From positions 21,834,804 through 21,898,803 of the forward strand of contig OX235277.1 of NCBI GenBank assembly GCA_944472155.2: 64,000 nucleotides of DNA, read 5' to 3'. Within the stretch, counting starts at the first letter, position 1; every line of letters starts with the position of its first letter. Positions 22,827 to 36,900 of the stretch are shown piece by piece. Both the position numbers and the translations under genes were made by a program. This DNA is from Trichobilharzia szidati (lineage: Eukaryota; Platyhelminthes; Trematoda; Strigeidida; Schistosomatidae). The notes under the pieces are model-generated. The model saw only the letters and a list, made by a program, of their open reading frames with translations. It did no database searches and was not told where the DNA came from.

Positions 22827-23318
22827 CTCTTTTCAACGAATTTATTATCAAACTGTACAATCGTATATATATATGGTTTTCTTATAAAAATTATATCCGG
22901 TGAGGGAATTAGGTCAAAGGTGTGAATACATGAAATAATAATAGTATGAAATGCAGTTAAAATATTTGTGATTATAATCATAGTTTAATGTCAAGTGGCA
23001 AAATAATTAATGTCGTATATAGAATAATACATAAGGTGTATAGAATTTTGGAAAGGGGTACATAATTATAAGATTAGTAGACGAATATAAAATGTTACAT
23101 AACATGGTGTGAAATTTGATAAGATAGAATTCAATATTGTAAAAATAAAAATATAAAAATCAATAATTTTGGGTTTAAAATGTCAAGTGGGTCAAGTGAA
23201 AAAGATTCAGAGTGAGAATAGTAATAATAATAATGATAATAATCGTAGTAATAAGGGAAAAGTACATAGAATAACTAAATAAACAAAACAAAATAAGTGA
23301 ATGTCTATCCCTCTATGG

Positions 23319-23945
23319 TCAAGGCAGAAGTAGGGATTGTACATACTTCTTTTGTACACAAAGGTCTGGCTTAAAGTCATGAATTGCCAAGGCCTCAGCT
23401 GTCTTTAGAAGTCTGTAACGAAGAAAACGCGGGAAGTTAGCATGGATTCTATACATGATCTTAAAATCATGGTCAGGGTTGACAGAGTGACAGAAGTCGA
23501 TCAGGTGTTCCAAAATAGAGCTTCGCACACACTTCCTTTCTCCCTTGTAAAACCATGCTGGAATATGTTCTCGTATCCGTGTGGAAACCGTCCTCTGACT
23601 ACGGCTAATGTACCTTGCTCCACAAGAGCAGTTGAACTGATAGATGCACATGGAGGCGGCCAGATGGGAGAGCTTATCTTTTACAGAGGTAGAGAACAAC
23701 TTGCGGCTAGTGAACGTCATATGTAATTTTGCTGCATAGAACGTCTTACTGACTGATTTAGAGAGACGATTTTTGAGCATATCTGAGGCTTGATCACCTT
23801 TGAATTCCAAGTTCATGAATAAGGTTTTCTTTGGAACTGTGTCGGTGACCAGTTTAGACTGCTTATCTTTCATGTTGCTGTCAATAAATCGGTTAGGGTA
23901 ACCGTTTTCTGCGAGCGTGGCTTTTAAGAAGTCAAGTTTCGAATC
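23319..23945 (-). pseudogene. PLE C-terminal part with GIY-YIG endonuclease
   Basis: Starts in the thumb (SKLDFLKATLAENGYP), runs through VPKKTLFMNLEFKG, then the GIY-YIG domain CSCGARYISRSQRTVSTRIR. Here the expected YIG is YIS and the linked EHIP is present. It ends LAIHDFKPDLCVQKKY ... LLLP and a stop. Length and order fit GIY-YIG-bearing PLEs. The missing palm makes it a pseudogene. Confidence 0.85.
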
Positions 23946-24489
23946 AACGGAACCTCTGTATACAGAAAGATAGTGTGATTAATCTTTCACTACCTTGGTA
24001 ACTCTAACTCTATTTTATTTTTGTTTTGCCTTTCTGTCAGTATGCCTGTGTGTTTGTCTTGTTACGTAACATTCTATTCAATTTTGACCTTCAAGTTTCT
24101 AAATGTACTTAATTTTTTAGTTAAATACTTACTTTCACCACACCCTCTTAACTCTCACCACAAGATGTGTAAATTCACTCTGTTCTCTGACCCTGACCCT
24201 GTAATATGCCTCTAACAATCTGTGTTGTTTCAAAGAAATCTGAATCTTACCCTCTTATCTAATTCCACTGTATATAATTAGTTGTTTTTGACACCGAATA
24301 ATCTGTCTACCTACATCAAATTCTGGAATTATGTTCCTTATGCCTTCTATCTATAACTCAAAGTAATTATGAAAAAGTATGTTCCACAACTTTCTTGAAA
24401 CCTATAATTTGATTTTGTTTAGGATGTATGCAGTTGATGAGAATCCACGAAATAAAACGAGCTCGTATTATCCTGCAAACATGTTCGTT

Positions 24490-25099
24490 CTTTCTCTCTT
24501 CAAACTAATAAAGGGAACCGGTTGCATGAAATAATATCGTCAATCCTCTCTAGTTCTTTAAGTTGATCTATATGCTTTTTAGTTAGGAGATTATTTGAGC
24601 TAGGTTTTGAACTAGTAAACTGATGACAGCAATCAAGAACTGTAGATTTAAAGTGTTAGAATTCCTCAGGTTATGTGGGTGTGAGATCGTTGGTCTGATT
24701 AATAATATTTTCAAATTGCACTTGAGTATGCAATCTGTTGACTTTAGATGAACTGTTACAGAATTTGGGGCCCAGTGATAGGGCTTGTAGTTGAATTTCA
24801 GAAAGAGTGACGGAAGAATAATTAAATACATATTTACTGGGATCAGTGGGAAATCTCTTTTCTGCTACTACCTGCTTGAGACTGTTAAGATGCTTGAGGT
24901 TAGCATACTGCGACTGATTTTTGATGACAAAAGAAACGTATTCCTCGAATTGCCGGCGTTCATCAGTTGAAAGTTCAAACAGAACGTGACGTCTTAGAGA
25001 TATGTTCCTATTTAGCTCTACAACGCGAGAGTTGATTGCATCAATACGATTAAGTGCATGGCGCTTTAATGTTTTGGAATTTATTATTACTATTCTCAC
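24490..25099 (-). pseudogene. PLE N-terminal coding part upstream of the reverse transcriptase
   Basis: RFPTDPSKYVFNYSSVTLSE, then LQALSLGPKFCNSSSKVN, is the conserved N-terminal block of PLE proteins. After a frameshift near 24700 it continues as VLDCCHQFTSSKPSSNN and QLKELERIDDIISCNRF. It stops just before the reverse transcriptase should begin. Confidence 0.8.
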
Positions 25100-25656
25100 T
25101 CTGAATCTTTTTCACTTGACCCACTTGACATTTTAAACCCAAAATTATTGATTTATATATTTTTATTTTTACAATATTGAATTCTATCTTATCAAATTTC
25201 ACACCATGTTATGTAACATTTTATATTCGTCTACTAATCCTATAATTATGTACCCCTTTCCAAAATTCTATACACCTTATGTATTATTCTATATACGACA
25301 TTAATTATTTTGCCACTTGACATTAAACTATGATTATAATCACAAATATTTTAACTGCATTTCATACTATTATTATTTCATGTATTCACACCTTTGACCT
25401 AATTCCCTCACCGGATATAATTTTTATAAAAAAAACCATATATATACGATTGTATCGCTTGATATTAAATTCGTTTTAGTGGTCAAGTCAATTTTATTTT
25501 GCTTAACTAGTCTTGATTTCCTAACACACCCATTGAAACGGTAGCTTGCTTGTTGTATACTGAACGATATGCTAAGAGAACCAACAGAATCGTTCTTCAT
25601 TTTTCGTGAGTAGTTTTGAAACAGTGAGATTTTAGGCACAGCCAAGGCAATCTGTT

Positions 25657-25859
25657 TGGAAGATAGGTGGCACAGTGGTTAGGACTCTCGCCGACCATGC
25701 ACATGGTCCGGGGTTCGATCCCCTGCCGGCGCACACCCGATATCTATGGTCGGCCTGAATTTGGGCTACCGATATCCATGCTGAAAATTCCACACTTATA
25801 CTAAAAATACGGTGTGGAATCAAGCTGTAAATCAAAATAAAAATGAAAAAAATAAAATA
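25657..25859 (+). mobile_element. tRNA-derived SINE, second family
   Basis: A box TGGCACAGTGGTTAGG and B box GGGGTTCGATCCCC with a perfect T-arm-like stem. The part in place of the anticodon arm (ACCATGCACATGGT) is a palindrome, so this is not a tRNA gene. After a unique body comes a hairpin, ttccacac (25788-25795) with gtgtggaa (25812-25819), then an A-rich tail. It lies just outside the PLE right arm. Confidence 0.75.
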
Positions 25860-27840
25860 GGTCTTTCGTTCGTCTCTATAACCTGTAATTCAACAAATTC
25901 TTTTACATATTTCGTGTTCAAGAAGATCAAGTTTTGACGTAATGGGCAACTGATGAGACGATAAAGCAAGTGACATGCGTTTGAAAGCACGTAAGAAAGA
26001 TGCTAGTTGTTTATGAGATTGTGAATCTGAATAGAGGGTCGAATAAAATGAATATAGGATGTTAGGTAACTACACTGTCATTGAAAGTAACATTCACTTA
26101 CTAAGCAATAGACAGGCACACTCAGATGTAACGAATCTGTCAAACAATTAGAACACACCATTGCAAAGGAAATTTTCTTTTTTGGCTAAATAGTTTTCTG
26201 AGGGTGTACAATCTTATTATTTACTAAAATCATGAAATACAATTAATCAGAAGTAGTTTCAATCAATAGAAAATGACGCAATAGTTAAAGAGATATAAGA
26301 GTAGGCGGTTTGATAAGTTGAAAACTGAAAACATATTCCCTTCAGAACACAGAAAATCAAAACAGGTGGTTCAGCTAAGGGTCTTCCTTCGAAATATAGA
26401 TATCCTATATCAGGCAGCATAATCGTATATTTATGATTTCAAAATGGTGAGAGCTATTCTCAGACATCTGTAATAAAACTGTATCAAGCCTCATTCATAC
26501 CCTTTCACTAATAAAGTTACGTTTTGTTCATATAATTTGCATATCCTTCCCTTATTGTCTTGACTGTTGCCATTATTTCCGATTGAAACGACTTTCAGTA
26601 CTATCTGATATTTATTCATTTGGCTAAACATAATATTTTTACGATGTGCTATCATAGTTCCCACTTCGTTGAGTTTCAGTCACCTACTATTCACAGTAGT
26701 TATACAAACTTTTCTACGATTTGTGCATTTCATGAATTATTTTTAAAGAATCTAATCAATCTATTTGTCTCGATTCACACTATTACCATCTGATATTATT
26801 ACATAAATGTAAGTATATTTCTACGAACATACAGCCTGATAACACGTTCATTCTAAAGGTGAAAATTGTTATTCTACGGGAAGTAGAGCAGTTAATTGTC
26901 CACCTGACAAACGGGAATATAATGAGTCAACACACTTCCTGGTTCCAATCCACCTAGAAATTGGTTGAAGGGTTCAGCAATTTCTCATCATGTAACTACA
27001 CAACAGTCTGCGTAATCATACATAACTAACTTATGTGTGTATCCTGAATTCTTTTTGATTTCTGAGTCGTAACTGAATTTTCCATGTTCAAATCTACTCC
27101 CCTAAAATTCAGCTTCGATATTTAGAAACAATACGCTTAGATTGCATACATAAGGTTGCATGTTTGTTACTTGAAAATGTAGCGTTTGATGATCTTAATG
27201 GAATATGATTGCCCTGTTCATTCAAAGAGACTTGAACGTTAGGCAAATACCAGGCTTCGGGTGGATGTTTCAGCAGGAATTCACTTCAAAACAGATAGAT
27301 AACAAGTAGGTCTTTGACTTTCTACTGGGTGAATTCAACGGTGAAAATTTCATCCTACCGGATATTTATGAATTTCAGTAACTTTCCCATAAAGTAATGG
27401 TTACTGTTATGGTAATATTTTGAGCAAAATCTTTGTGCTACATAATTTGTATTCATTGGAGACAGTTATATGGAGAAACGTTATAAGAAATCAGATTATT
27501 CGAGTAGATATTTACATTTAGTTGCAGAGTCGAGACTTCGCTCTTTTGTCAGCGCTTCATATTCTCAGTACAAACGTGTAGATCTGATAACAGTGATCGA
27601 TTAAATTTTAGATACTTTTTTTCTGCAAGAGACAATATTGATTTTCTTTAGATTTTTCGAAGAAGAAGATTTTATAAATATTGTCCCCTAAGCTGGAACT
27701 GTACACGTCTGCTACAGTTAAAGTATGTCAGAATGTGAATCACAATGTGTGTCTAGTATTCGAATTTTTATTCTCTAATTTTAGTGGTCAGTGTTGCTGT
27801 ACAATACCTATTGGTCATATTCGGCAGATTTAAGACTTTC
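25860..27840. other. intergenic DNA upstream of the main MEG-like gene
   Basis: No exon-like block or repeat recognised. An inverted CCAAT motif (attggtca at about 27810) lies 30 nt before the TATA box. Confidence 0.4.
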
Positions 27841-27847
27841 TATAAAT
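27841..27847 (+). promoter_or_regulatory. TATA box of the 27.9 kb gene
   Basis: TATAAAT 51 nt before the ATG at 27898. Transcription would start near 27870, giving a 5' leader of about 25-30 nt. Confidence 0.5.
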
Positions 27848-27897
27848 GGTAGTGAAGATAAATTGTACTCATATTTGTCCATTTGGATTTAACAGTT

Positions 27898-27964
27898 ATG
27901 AAAGTTATTCTGTGCCTGCTTTTCTGCTTGTTCATCATGGTGATTTACACTGAAGGTACCTCAG
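27898..27964 (+). CDS. leader exon (signal peptide) of the 27.9 kb gene
   Basis: MKVILCLLFCLFIMVIYTEG followed by T-S and the first base of a split codon, then a consensus donor gtaagt. A basic residue, about 15 hydrophobic residues and a polar end make a textbook signal peptide. TATA box upstream. Confidence 0.75.
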
Positions 27965-30900
27965 GTAAGTTCTGATGTTTTTTGGTTTAATTTCTACATT
28001 GTATGAACGAGTTTTTGTATAATAATTCATCTTAATAGCTGAATCTGTTTCATGAATGAACCCTTCGGCGGAAAGAATTCCCCTGTCACTGGTATTTACA
28101 TGCAAGATTTTCGTATTATGAAAGGTCATGGCGCAATACAATCACGATTTATGAATAACACATGAGTAAACTGACAGAAACAATTAAGAGTGCAGATTAC
28201 AATAAATGTTCTGAATGAAGTGCCAAAACAGTCACGTTTGAACGTCAACTTTCGCTAAAAGTGTAATGATATTTCACTTACGCGCAATATACTTGAATAG
28301 ATAATTTAGACAATAATTTTAGTTTGTGTGCTGTGACATTTCAACTAAATCTAGTATATTTAGGGACAGAAGATCAGTTTTCTTATTAATGGGTGCTCAT
28401 CAAGGGTAAATCAGTCACAATTTCACTGGAAATTTCTGTGTTATGTTCAATGAAGTGAGGTATATGTGGAAGAAACGGTGTTGCATATATCATCAAAAAT
28501 GAATCTCGTATTGACTATTGTTAACTGAGATCAGTTATGTTATCAGTATTAACTGTATAATGATCCCATTACTGTATTGGGAATACAACTTTAAGATGTC
28601 TTTGTATTGACTGGTCTTAAACATTAAAGTCCATCGCTGACTTTTCACTATCGAGTTGTTTACGCTGGCTATTGTTTGTCAAAGATATTTTAGTATATTA
28701 ATACGATATATGTGACTAGGACACGTTGACTGATACATATCAAACTTTGAGCTACAACATCACATTTTGATAATAACACCAACTTTTTGAAAAACATAAA
28801 ACTTTGTTTTGAACCTTTTCAGAGAAGAAAGACGCAGGTATTTAATGTTCTTTAATTTACACTGAGCGTTTGAATTTTACTGAATCATAATAACTTGAAG
28901 CTTTTTGTTCTGTAGATCATTTTGAAGGAACTGACTGAATCGTTTTAAGTGCTGCTTGTGATTCACTGATTGACTTGCTATATTGGGAATGTCCATGCTG
29001 ATCATTATTCTGTTAGGACATACCAGCTTGAAGTAGTGAGTATTTCAGGCAGACAAAAGATCAAAACGAAAACAAGTCGTTTGCCCAAACAGACACGCAC
29101 TTTAGCATAAAGCATCCATTTAATTTTCCATTATGAGTGGCCGGTAAATCTGTGATAAAACCGTTAAACTCACAAGATCTTTCGAAGTCTTGTCAGTCAG
29201 ACGTATTTTCTCTGCTTTTTTGGTGCGTTTGTTAGATGGAACCAAAATAATCTTGTGTATAGACTTCTGCCTGCAGACGCTTCATCCAATCTTCGAACGA
29301 ATGAATGCGCAGAAGTCTGCAAATTCCTTCATTCTCATTGAAATCGTTGAGAGCCTTCCTACCAATAATGAATCGTTTTCCTGTATTGTCTGGCTTCATT
29401 TAGGTATTCATGCCATTTTGATCGTGGCATTAGGAATACTATCCATAGGAGTACTGGACAGCTGCTTCTCCTCAGTTTGAGACTCTTCATCAGTACGCAT
29501 CCACAATGGTTCAAACCCAGGACTTTTCGGTTACAAGACGAGCCAGATTGTAGACCACTAAGCCACTGAGACCCGATTCAATTCCCTTGGATGCTATCTT
29601 CTGACAATTCTGAAATCAAGAAATTTTATTCTTTTTTTGTGAGTTGTTTGTAGCGACGAAGCAGAGTGGAGTCGTAACTTTCATTCGTTTTGATTTGATT
29701 AATGCCGTCGTTTTCCCAGAGAGGATCGATTCTCATGGCCCAAACTCTTTTACTGCTGCTGGAGATGTATTGACGGCCACTATGTCACAGTGCTCACGTT
29801 TGTCGTTTGTGTGACTATAGGAGACAGCTGACAACGCGGTTAATCATTACAGGGCTCATACCAATCCAAAATGTTTCCGAAGATTCTCTGCTCTTTTTCG
29901 AGACTCTTACAGCTCTTCTGTTCATATGTATTGTGCGAAAGGTTCAAGCAATCCTCACTTTATCTGCTTCCATCAAAAGAAGTATTATCGGTATGACTGG
30001 CGTCCCAAAGGAGTTAAGTTACCCAAAACATAAAGTCTCTCCAACTTACGTGAACAAGTGGTTTGATCCTTATACTTTCCTTGTGCTGTGAAGTTCCTGT
30101 AAACGATGGGTTGTTGTTTTGGCAATCCCGACGCCCAATCGTCCCTCGCTGGCTGAATATTATACTGACTACCGAAGTGAATGAAGGTTACTAAAAAGAG
30201 TAATTATGTTGATATTACCACATGATTGTACTGAAATACGTCTAAGTAATAATTCGAGGATATTAGCTCCATTCCGCCTGCACAGAACTTGCTATTTTGC
30301 TTTGTTCACTGTAAGTAAACGCCCAATACATCAGTGATATCCCGCTAATGCAAGACATCTTCTCCGATTGTCTGACGTCAAATAAATGAGTAGTGAGATT
30401 AATTAGTGTAAATGGTTTCAAATTGAGTGTCAGTGTGTCCATTTTAGTGATGTTAAATATTTTTCAAGTACAATGTAACGGGACAGACTGATGCTTCATC
30501 AAATAAGGCAAGACGAATTCATTATACTGAAACTGTTCTTAATTTTCGTCTGTGACAGTGTCATTTGAGCAATGAAAATGAACTACTCACCCTAAATGTG
30601 AAGAGTTGGTTCACCAATTTCAAAATCTGGAGGTATTTAAACATATTTCATTCATTCTCACTCATTTTGGAAAAACAAATCACGAAGCCATTATTCTCAG
30701 CAAAAGAAGAGAAATATTTGTGACCGTTTCTCGCTGCGAATTTTTTTCTTTTTTCTTCATGTTTTTTATATATCTTATTCATAACAGCTGATTTCACCTT
30801 AGTGACAGTATAAGAGAAGTATCTATATGGTGGTCTTAACATTAGTAAATGATGGACAAAGAACATCGTATTTCCACTAGGTATTCTGTTTCATTTCCAT

Positions 30901-33900
30901 AAACAGAATTAAATGGCATTCAGATTTCGTCTTTGCAGTTTGAAGTGCTGGCATCAAATAAAGTTTTCTTACATAGTATAGTATGAAAAGAAAATAGCGA
31001 CGTGTAGCTAACTCAAAATACAAACTAGAAGAATTTACTTTATATTCAAATGTTCCTTATTTTCTTTCAAAAAAGTAAAATTAAAGTAATTTCAATAATC
31101 TTCTTATACTAGATGAGGAGAGTAAGTCCACTAATTTGAATGTCTACAGGTATATTTATGTATTCCATACTTTCTTACTCATTCTAAAAATGACTCCGAA
31201 AGTAGCCTCAAGCAGTTATTTGAGAAGATAGGAAAACACACCATTATTTGCAACTGTATATTCTATTTTTCAGGTTGTATTCGTCTTCATTGAAACATCA
31301 TCGGACTTCTTCTTAGCAAGAGAATAAGGGACGTCCTAGTTTGGTGTTTTTTCATCAGTAGATAATGGACATGAAACATGAGAGTTTTGACAGATATTCT
31401 GTTCATTTGTCATAATAAGAAGTAAAGACATTCAGGTGGTGTCTTCTTAGTCTACATCACTCACATAAAATGAAGCTTCCTTTATTATATTATGGGAATA
31501 CAAAATAGCTAGGGAGCATTTAAGTGCAGAAACTCAGACAAGTGCAGTAGTAATTATGAATACGCTTGCGAAGACGTCTACATATTAATTGGTTGACTAC
31601 GACATATATTCTGAGAAATCTGTGTGCGACCACAGTAGCGGTGGAGTCTGTAGCGCAAAACCTTGTATTGCACTTTTCACAGCACCAAAATAATCCAAGG
31701 TCAAAGGAGATTGAACAAAATGAAAAAGCACAAATTTAACTTAATATGTGACGAGACCGACTGTGGATGCTGAAGGTGTTTTAAGTTTACTGTTAACGGG
31801 GACGTAAACGACCAAGTCAGTAGACCATTCAAGGCTTCTCTTTCCCGCTGGATGCGCACACTCAATTAGTCAAAGTCCGTGGGTCAGCCACACAAAGCCA
31901 ATTACTACCAAAGTCTAATCTTAGAATGTTTCAAATTTTTATTCTAGTTAGATAAATCACTCATGAGAATAGACTTGAATTCAACTGCTCCCTTTATTGA
32001 TGTTTTATGTTCCTTCTACGCTATCATTTAGTGTTCTATTTATTGTACATTTTCGAGATATTTTTGAATTGGTTGATTTATTGTTTAGCTTCCCATGATC
32101 GAAACCGTCACCACTTATTCCTAATTTATTTTAACCACGTGTTGGTATTTGGGCTTGTAAAATTATATGTTTACGTGAATACTACACTGTGGTTTAATTA
32201 GTTCGCGTTGCGTTTTTGCCCAATACCTTTCTTACGCAAAAGGAGATAATACTCACTTTGAAATGCTCGAAAACACTGGTTAATTATTTCCTCCTTTAGG
32301 TAATGACTTCACGTGCAATAGGAATTATATTCACTTTAATCTGTCATGTTGAAGAACTTAGTGAGTGAAGAGATGTGCATTTCTGAGGATATTCAGCTTC
32401 ACATAAATTTAATGACATGATATTAATGTTTCTTTCATCCACCGAAGAGGGATTTCAACGTATTCCACAATTCCTCTTCTTTCACAGTTTAAAGAAATTA
32501 AAAGTAATTATGATACCTGTAAAATAGACAGTGAGACATACTACTACTCAGAATGAAAGGCACGTTTATATAATCTGGGCAACGGTGAATGCATGAGTAG
32601 AATGTGCATAGTGATAGCGATAGAGAGGGAAATAACTACCATCAACTTGTGACTAGATAATTTAATAATAAGAGGTTAGAAAATCGAGACCACAATGTAC
32701 ACCTAGATCACAGCATAATATTGATAATACAGTCAGCAATACAAATAAAATAAATAAAATATGACAAGGTAGTATTTTAAGTAATCCGGTGTTAACAGGA
32801 GATAACTATTTTAGACTGAGGGCGAAGGCCAAGGTGCACACTGAGACTCAACATATTAACATTACCACGACTGACTAATTAACCTACTGAAGAAACATAA
32901 GTAGAATTGAGTTGCTTCTGCACAGAACAATTGATCCTGGCAATGATACATCTTAATGGTTTTCGCAACTTCATTCATTTTCTTTCACAAGATTCATTTC
33001 ATTGATTTTGAGAAATAGGGTTTCAAATTTTAATATCAAAGTGGTTGTAAGCAAAGCCGATTTCAGTTCTCATATCATCAAGTTTGTTTACTTCTGATCT
33101 TTACCTCTATTTCGCAATAATTCTTAGGAGAGAAGTTTCATTGGTTTAGTTAACAATGCTTCCGACTGACCTTCCAGGCAACAATTCAGACAGTTCTCCC
33201 ACATTTCAATGTCTCTCCTGGAGTTCTAGCACTTTTGTGCTATTTCATCTCTTTGGCAGCCTTGATAGCCCAAAAGGTTATGTAAATTTTACGAGAATTC
33301 CAAGTCACCATCATTTATTTTGCTTTCATCAAAAGAAGATATATCGGCTGATTGACTTGTCAAATTCTACCACCAGACAACTACATTCCGTTCTCATAAT
33401 GAAGGTGAAAAATAATTTCGCTGTTTATATTCTTCATGTGCCATCAAGTTTCTGTTGTGATTCACTTGATTTTCTAGCGTGGAGTCGATTTTTCCATGCC
33501 CAAACCTCTTTCTATCCTTCGACTTAGGACATCTTTGGCAGTAGTTATTACAGTGACACCAACCGAGTTAATAGCGTTGAAACATGTATCAGTTATTATT
33601 TGTAGATAATAACTCATTTTTCAATGCACAGAACTGATCATTCAGTGTCTCCCACCTTCATGAACCAGCAGAATATCAATGGTATTCTGCCGACTCAAAT
33701 CAGTGTCTGATATAGTCTCACCGTGAAGTGATTTTATTGTTATTTTATATCAGTGGAAGTGCTGCTGAAAAGAACATCCCCAATGGTTTTTAATTAATGT
33801 AAACTAGTTTTCAGGTAAAATATTATTAACTGAAATGTAGCTTCCTCAAATACGACCAGAAAAATTCGTGTTAGTAAAAAGGCTCCTGATTTTCAACAAA

Positions 33901-36900
33901 ACTTGAATAACCCAAGTATTGAAAATAATATTCACATACTAGATAAAGACAGAAAGTGCACCGCTTTAAATATCTTTAGGTTCATGAACATATTTCATCC
34001 TTTCTCTCTCCTAATGGAAAAGTTATTCTTAACCTCTGCTCAAAGCATCTGTCACAAACAAACAAACGGATTTATTATTATTATTCTTTAACTGATATTC
34101 TATTTTACAAGTATAGATAACTCAATCCCCATGAGTTGTTGTGGTTGCATTTCCACACAGACAAAACAATTTCTTCATTTGAAAACATTCACTGACTTAA
34201 GACGAAGGTTCTCAACTTACCTCTTTTTTCCACAAAGAGTTTGTTAATTCTGTGCTCAAGTGTATACTCACATGAAATATGTATCCATGTTTCATTAATT
34301 TAAATCTAGCGTCTGGTGTTCACATTTATTGATTAATCCTTTTCTGATGTACTGTTGTCTGCGTTTATGAGGAAGGTGAAAATGTGGCTTATTAGCAACG
34401 GTTAGACATTGGGCTGATGGTAATGAATATATGTTCGCTAAGGGTTGGAAGGGCCATTTTCTCGAAATCGTTTTATCGATGTTTGTTACACACCAATTTG
34501 ACGGTCAGTAAATCGAATCATTCTTCGAAGAATCCTTTCTTTGAAATCGGTGAAATGGATGTTTCGATGCTGAAATTTGATAATCTGTCTTATCCAAGGG
34601 CTGTTTTTATCATAAGGGGAATTTTTTTCACTATATGCATGAAAATAGACTTTTATTTGAAATGATATTAATAATTTGCCTTAATCTAAAACCCTACTGG
34701 TGTCAGTGTTGAACTTTCAGCATTTGGTGCAACATTGCTTCTAGTTTTATCGAATAACATTGCAAACAGTTATACAGATCACATCACAGATTGTTAATTG
34801 CGATTCTTATACTGATTATGTGGGTAATAATTTCATTTGTATATCCGAATGTACATATTTCGTACATCCAAGAAACACTGAATCATATGTTCAGTCACTT
34901 TATCAGAATCTTTTAGCACTGCTGACATTTCTACTATAGATTCGAAGTAATATTAAGAAACCTATTTGAGCTGCTCAAGGAGAATCCATGTGCCATCACA
35001 AAGTCGAAATTCGTATTCAATTTTGAGTCTGGATGAGTAATACTCCCAAAAGATGGAATGTTCAAAAGTGTATATGACGATGTAACATTGTCTGCTTATT
35101 GAGGTACATTTACATAGACTCAATATTTCAACTATGAGGATATTGATGAATAATACGATGATCATTTCAACATAACAACAATAAGAGTAGTCGCTTCATT
35201 ATGAGTGGTGTTTATGTTCATACAGAATTTTCATTGGAAATTATTGAATAATAGTTTCGTTTTGTCGAGCACCTTCAAGCGAAATAGTAGAGGTAAAGCC
35301 ATGAATTTAGGAAGGAAATAACGATGTATTCTGTAGTGCTATGAAATAACCGAAATTATTATTTTTAGATTGGATACTAGTAATTTCGTACATACAATTT
35401 TTTTCATACTGCCTAAATTCAGTGTGTAAACGTGAGAATGGCACAAAGATCTTAATTTACAACTTATTCAAATACTGATTTCCAAATGCCGGTCTCAGTA
35501 TGAATCTATGCGATCCACGGATAGATCAGCTTTTAGTAGCATCAGTTATATATCAGTGCTCTTGCACCTAAATGACGGACCTGTTCATGAGATCATCTCC
35601 CGTCTAAAGTTTCAGTGAAACGATATCCTAAACTGTGATGTTCAGTCACTATCTGGAGGGTGATAAAGTCTTCACTAAGATCCATCTAAAAGAATTTCAC
35701 AATTCAGCCTTTTATGCATACATGTTGCCTGTATTTAGCTTTCCACACTGAAATTATGTACAAGACAGAAAAGCCTAAAGCATGTAACAGACAACTACCA
35801 CAGCATGAAATGCACCAAAAGACAAAGTCAGATTTATTCAGAATCATTAATAATAGAATGCCCTTCCCTTGATGTATAAAGCGTAATGTCACTCAATGAG
35901 GTATTTTCTGTTTACGCAGAATTAGTAGGTAAGTTGAAAAGGCAACATTACGATGGGATCTGCTCTTCACAGGTTCAATAAGCATGTTTATTCCCACCTT
36001 GATATCGCAGACATACTGTCGTTCGAATAAGGAATCCATGATACGCATACATCTACTGTGAGAAATCAGGGTTATGCTTTCATCAGTATCATTTCCAATT
36101 TATCCATCATAGCAGAAAATAGCTTCGATGCATCCACTGAACATCCTTTGAACGTCACTTTTCAATTTCTAATTAATTCATGAATTCGTCAATGGATCAA
36201 AACGCATTTCAATTTCATTATTATCGGTCAATCATCGGATAGTTAAGTAAGCATTGGATCGATCAAACATATCTTTACCAACAAGGAAAATATGTGGCTT
36301 AATCGGATGATCTCTTTGGTTTTCCTGCCTTCTGCGCTGTCATATCATATTCATTCGATGGGTATATTTACCGTTGATTTATTTTATTAAATCGGTACAG
36401 CTAATCCAATCGATCAATTAAGGCACATGTTGAGTTACACTTAATATGAGAAGCACAGGATCAGTCTACAAAACAGTGCTACATTGTACATGAAACAATG
36501 AAATATTATGTGCAAACCTCAAATCCTGAGGTGCTTGTGGCTTACGTATGTGCAATGCACAGTCAATATGGAAGAAAAATGAACAGCGTTCGACAGACAA
36601 GAGTACAGAGTCGATCACAAGTGAACTAGTAATAGTATAACTAAGCAAAGACTTAACACAGATTTTATTCACATATGGACATTAATATCAGCTGCTAAGT
36701 GGTAACTCAGAATGTACTGAAAAATGCAGATGAAATCGTGGATGTTTGTGAAAATTTTTTGATCGTCAAGTATTGAAAAGAAATGAGAACGGCATTAATG
36801 TTCAAAGCAAAATTTTGATGATCTCCAATCTGCCACTTTGGATATAATCTTCAGCTCAAAGAATATTCGTCACGTGTGATAATGCATGATTGGCGATGCG

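Larger units (their letters stand above)
22827..25471 (-). mobile_element. PLE with inverted terminal repeats, reverse transcriptase replaced
   Basis: Arms 22827-23231 and 25081-25471 are inverted copies. On the minus strand the order is right arm, N-terminal coding part (25099-24490), about 540 bp of non-matching DNA, the end of the thumb and the GIY-YIG endonuclease (23945-23319), left arm. The catalytic palm is absent. The coding part is otherwise only lightly decayed. Confidence 0.85.

Noticed and set aside
2921..25740. tRNA genes at the A/B-box sequences
   Set aside because: The promoter boxes are good but the acceptor and anticodon arms do not fold as a tRNA; each is followed by a SINE body and, in most, a ribozyme.
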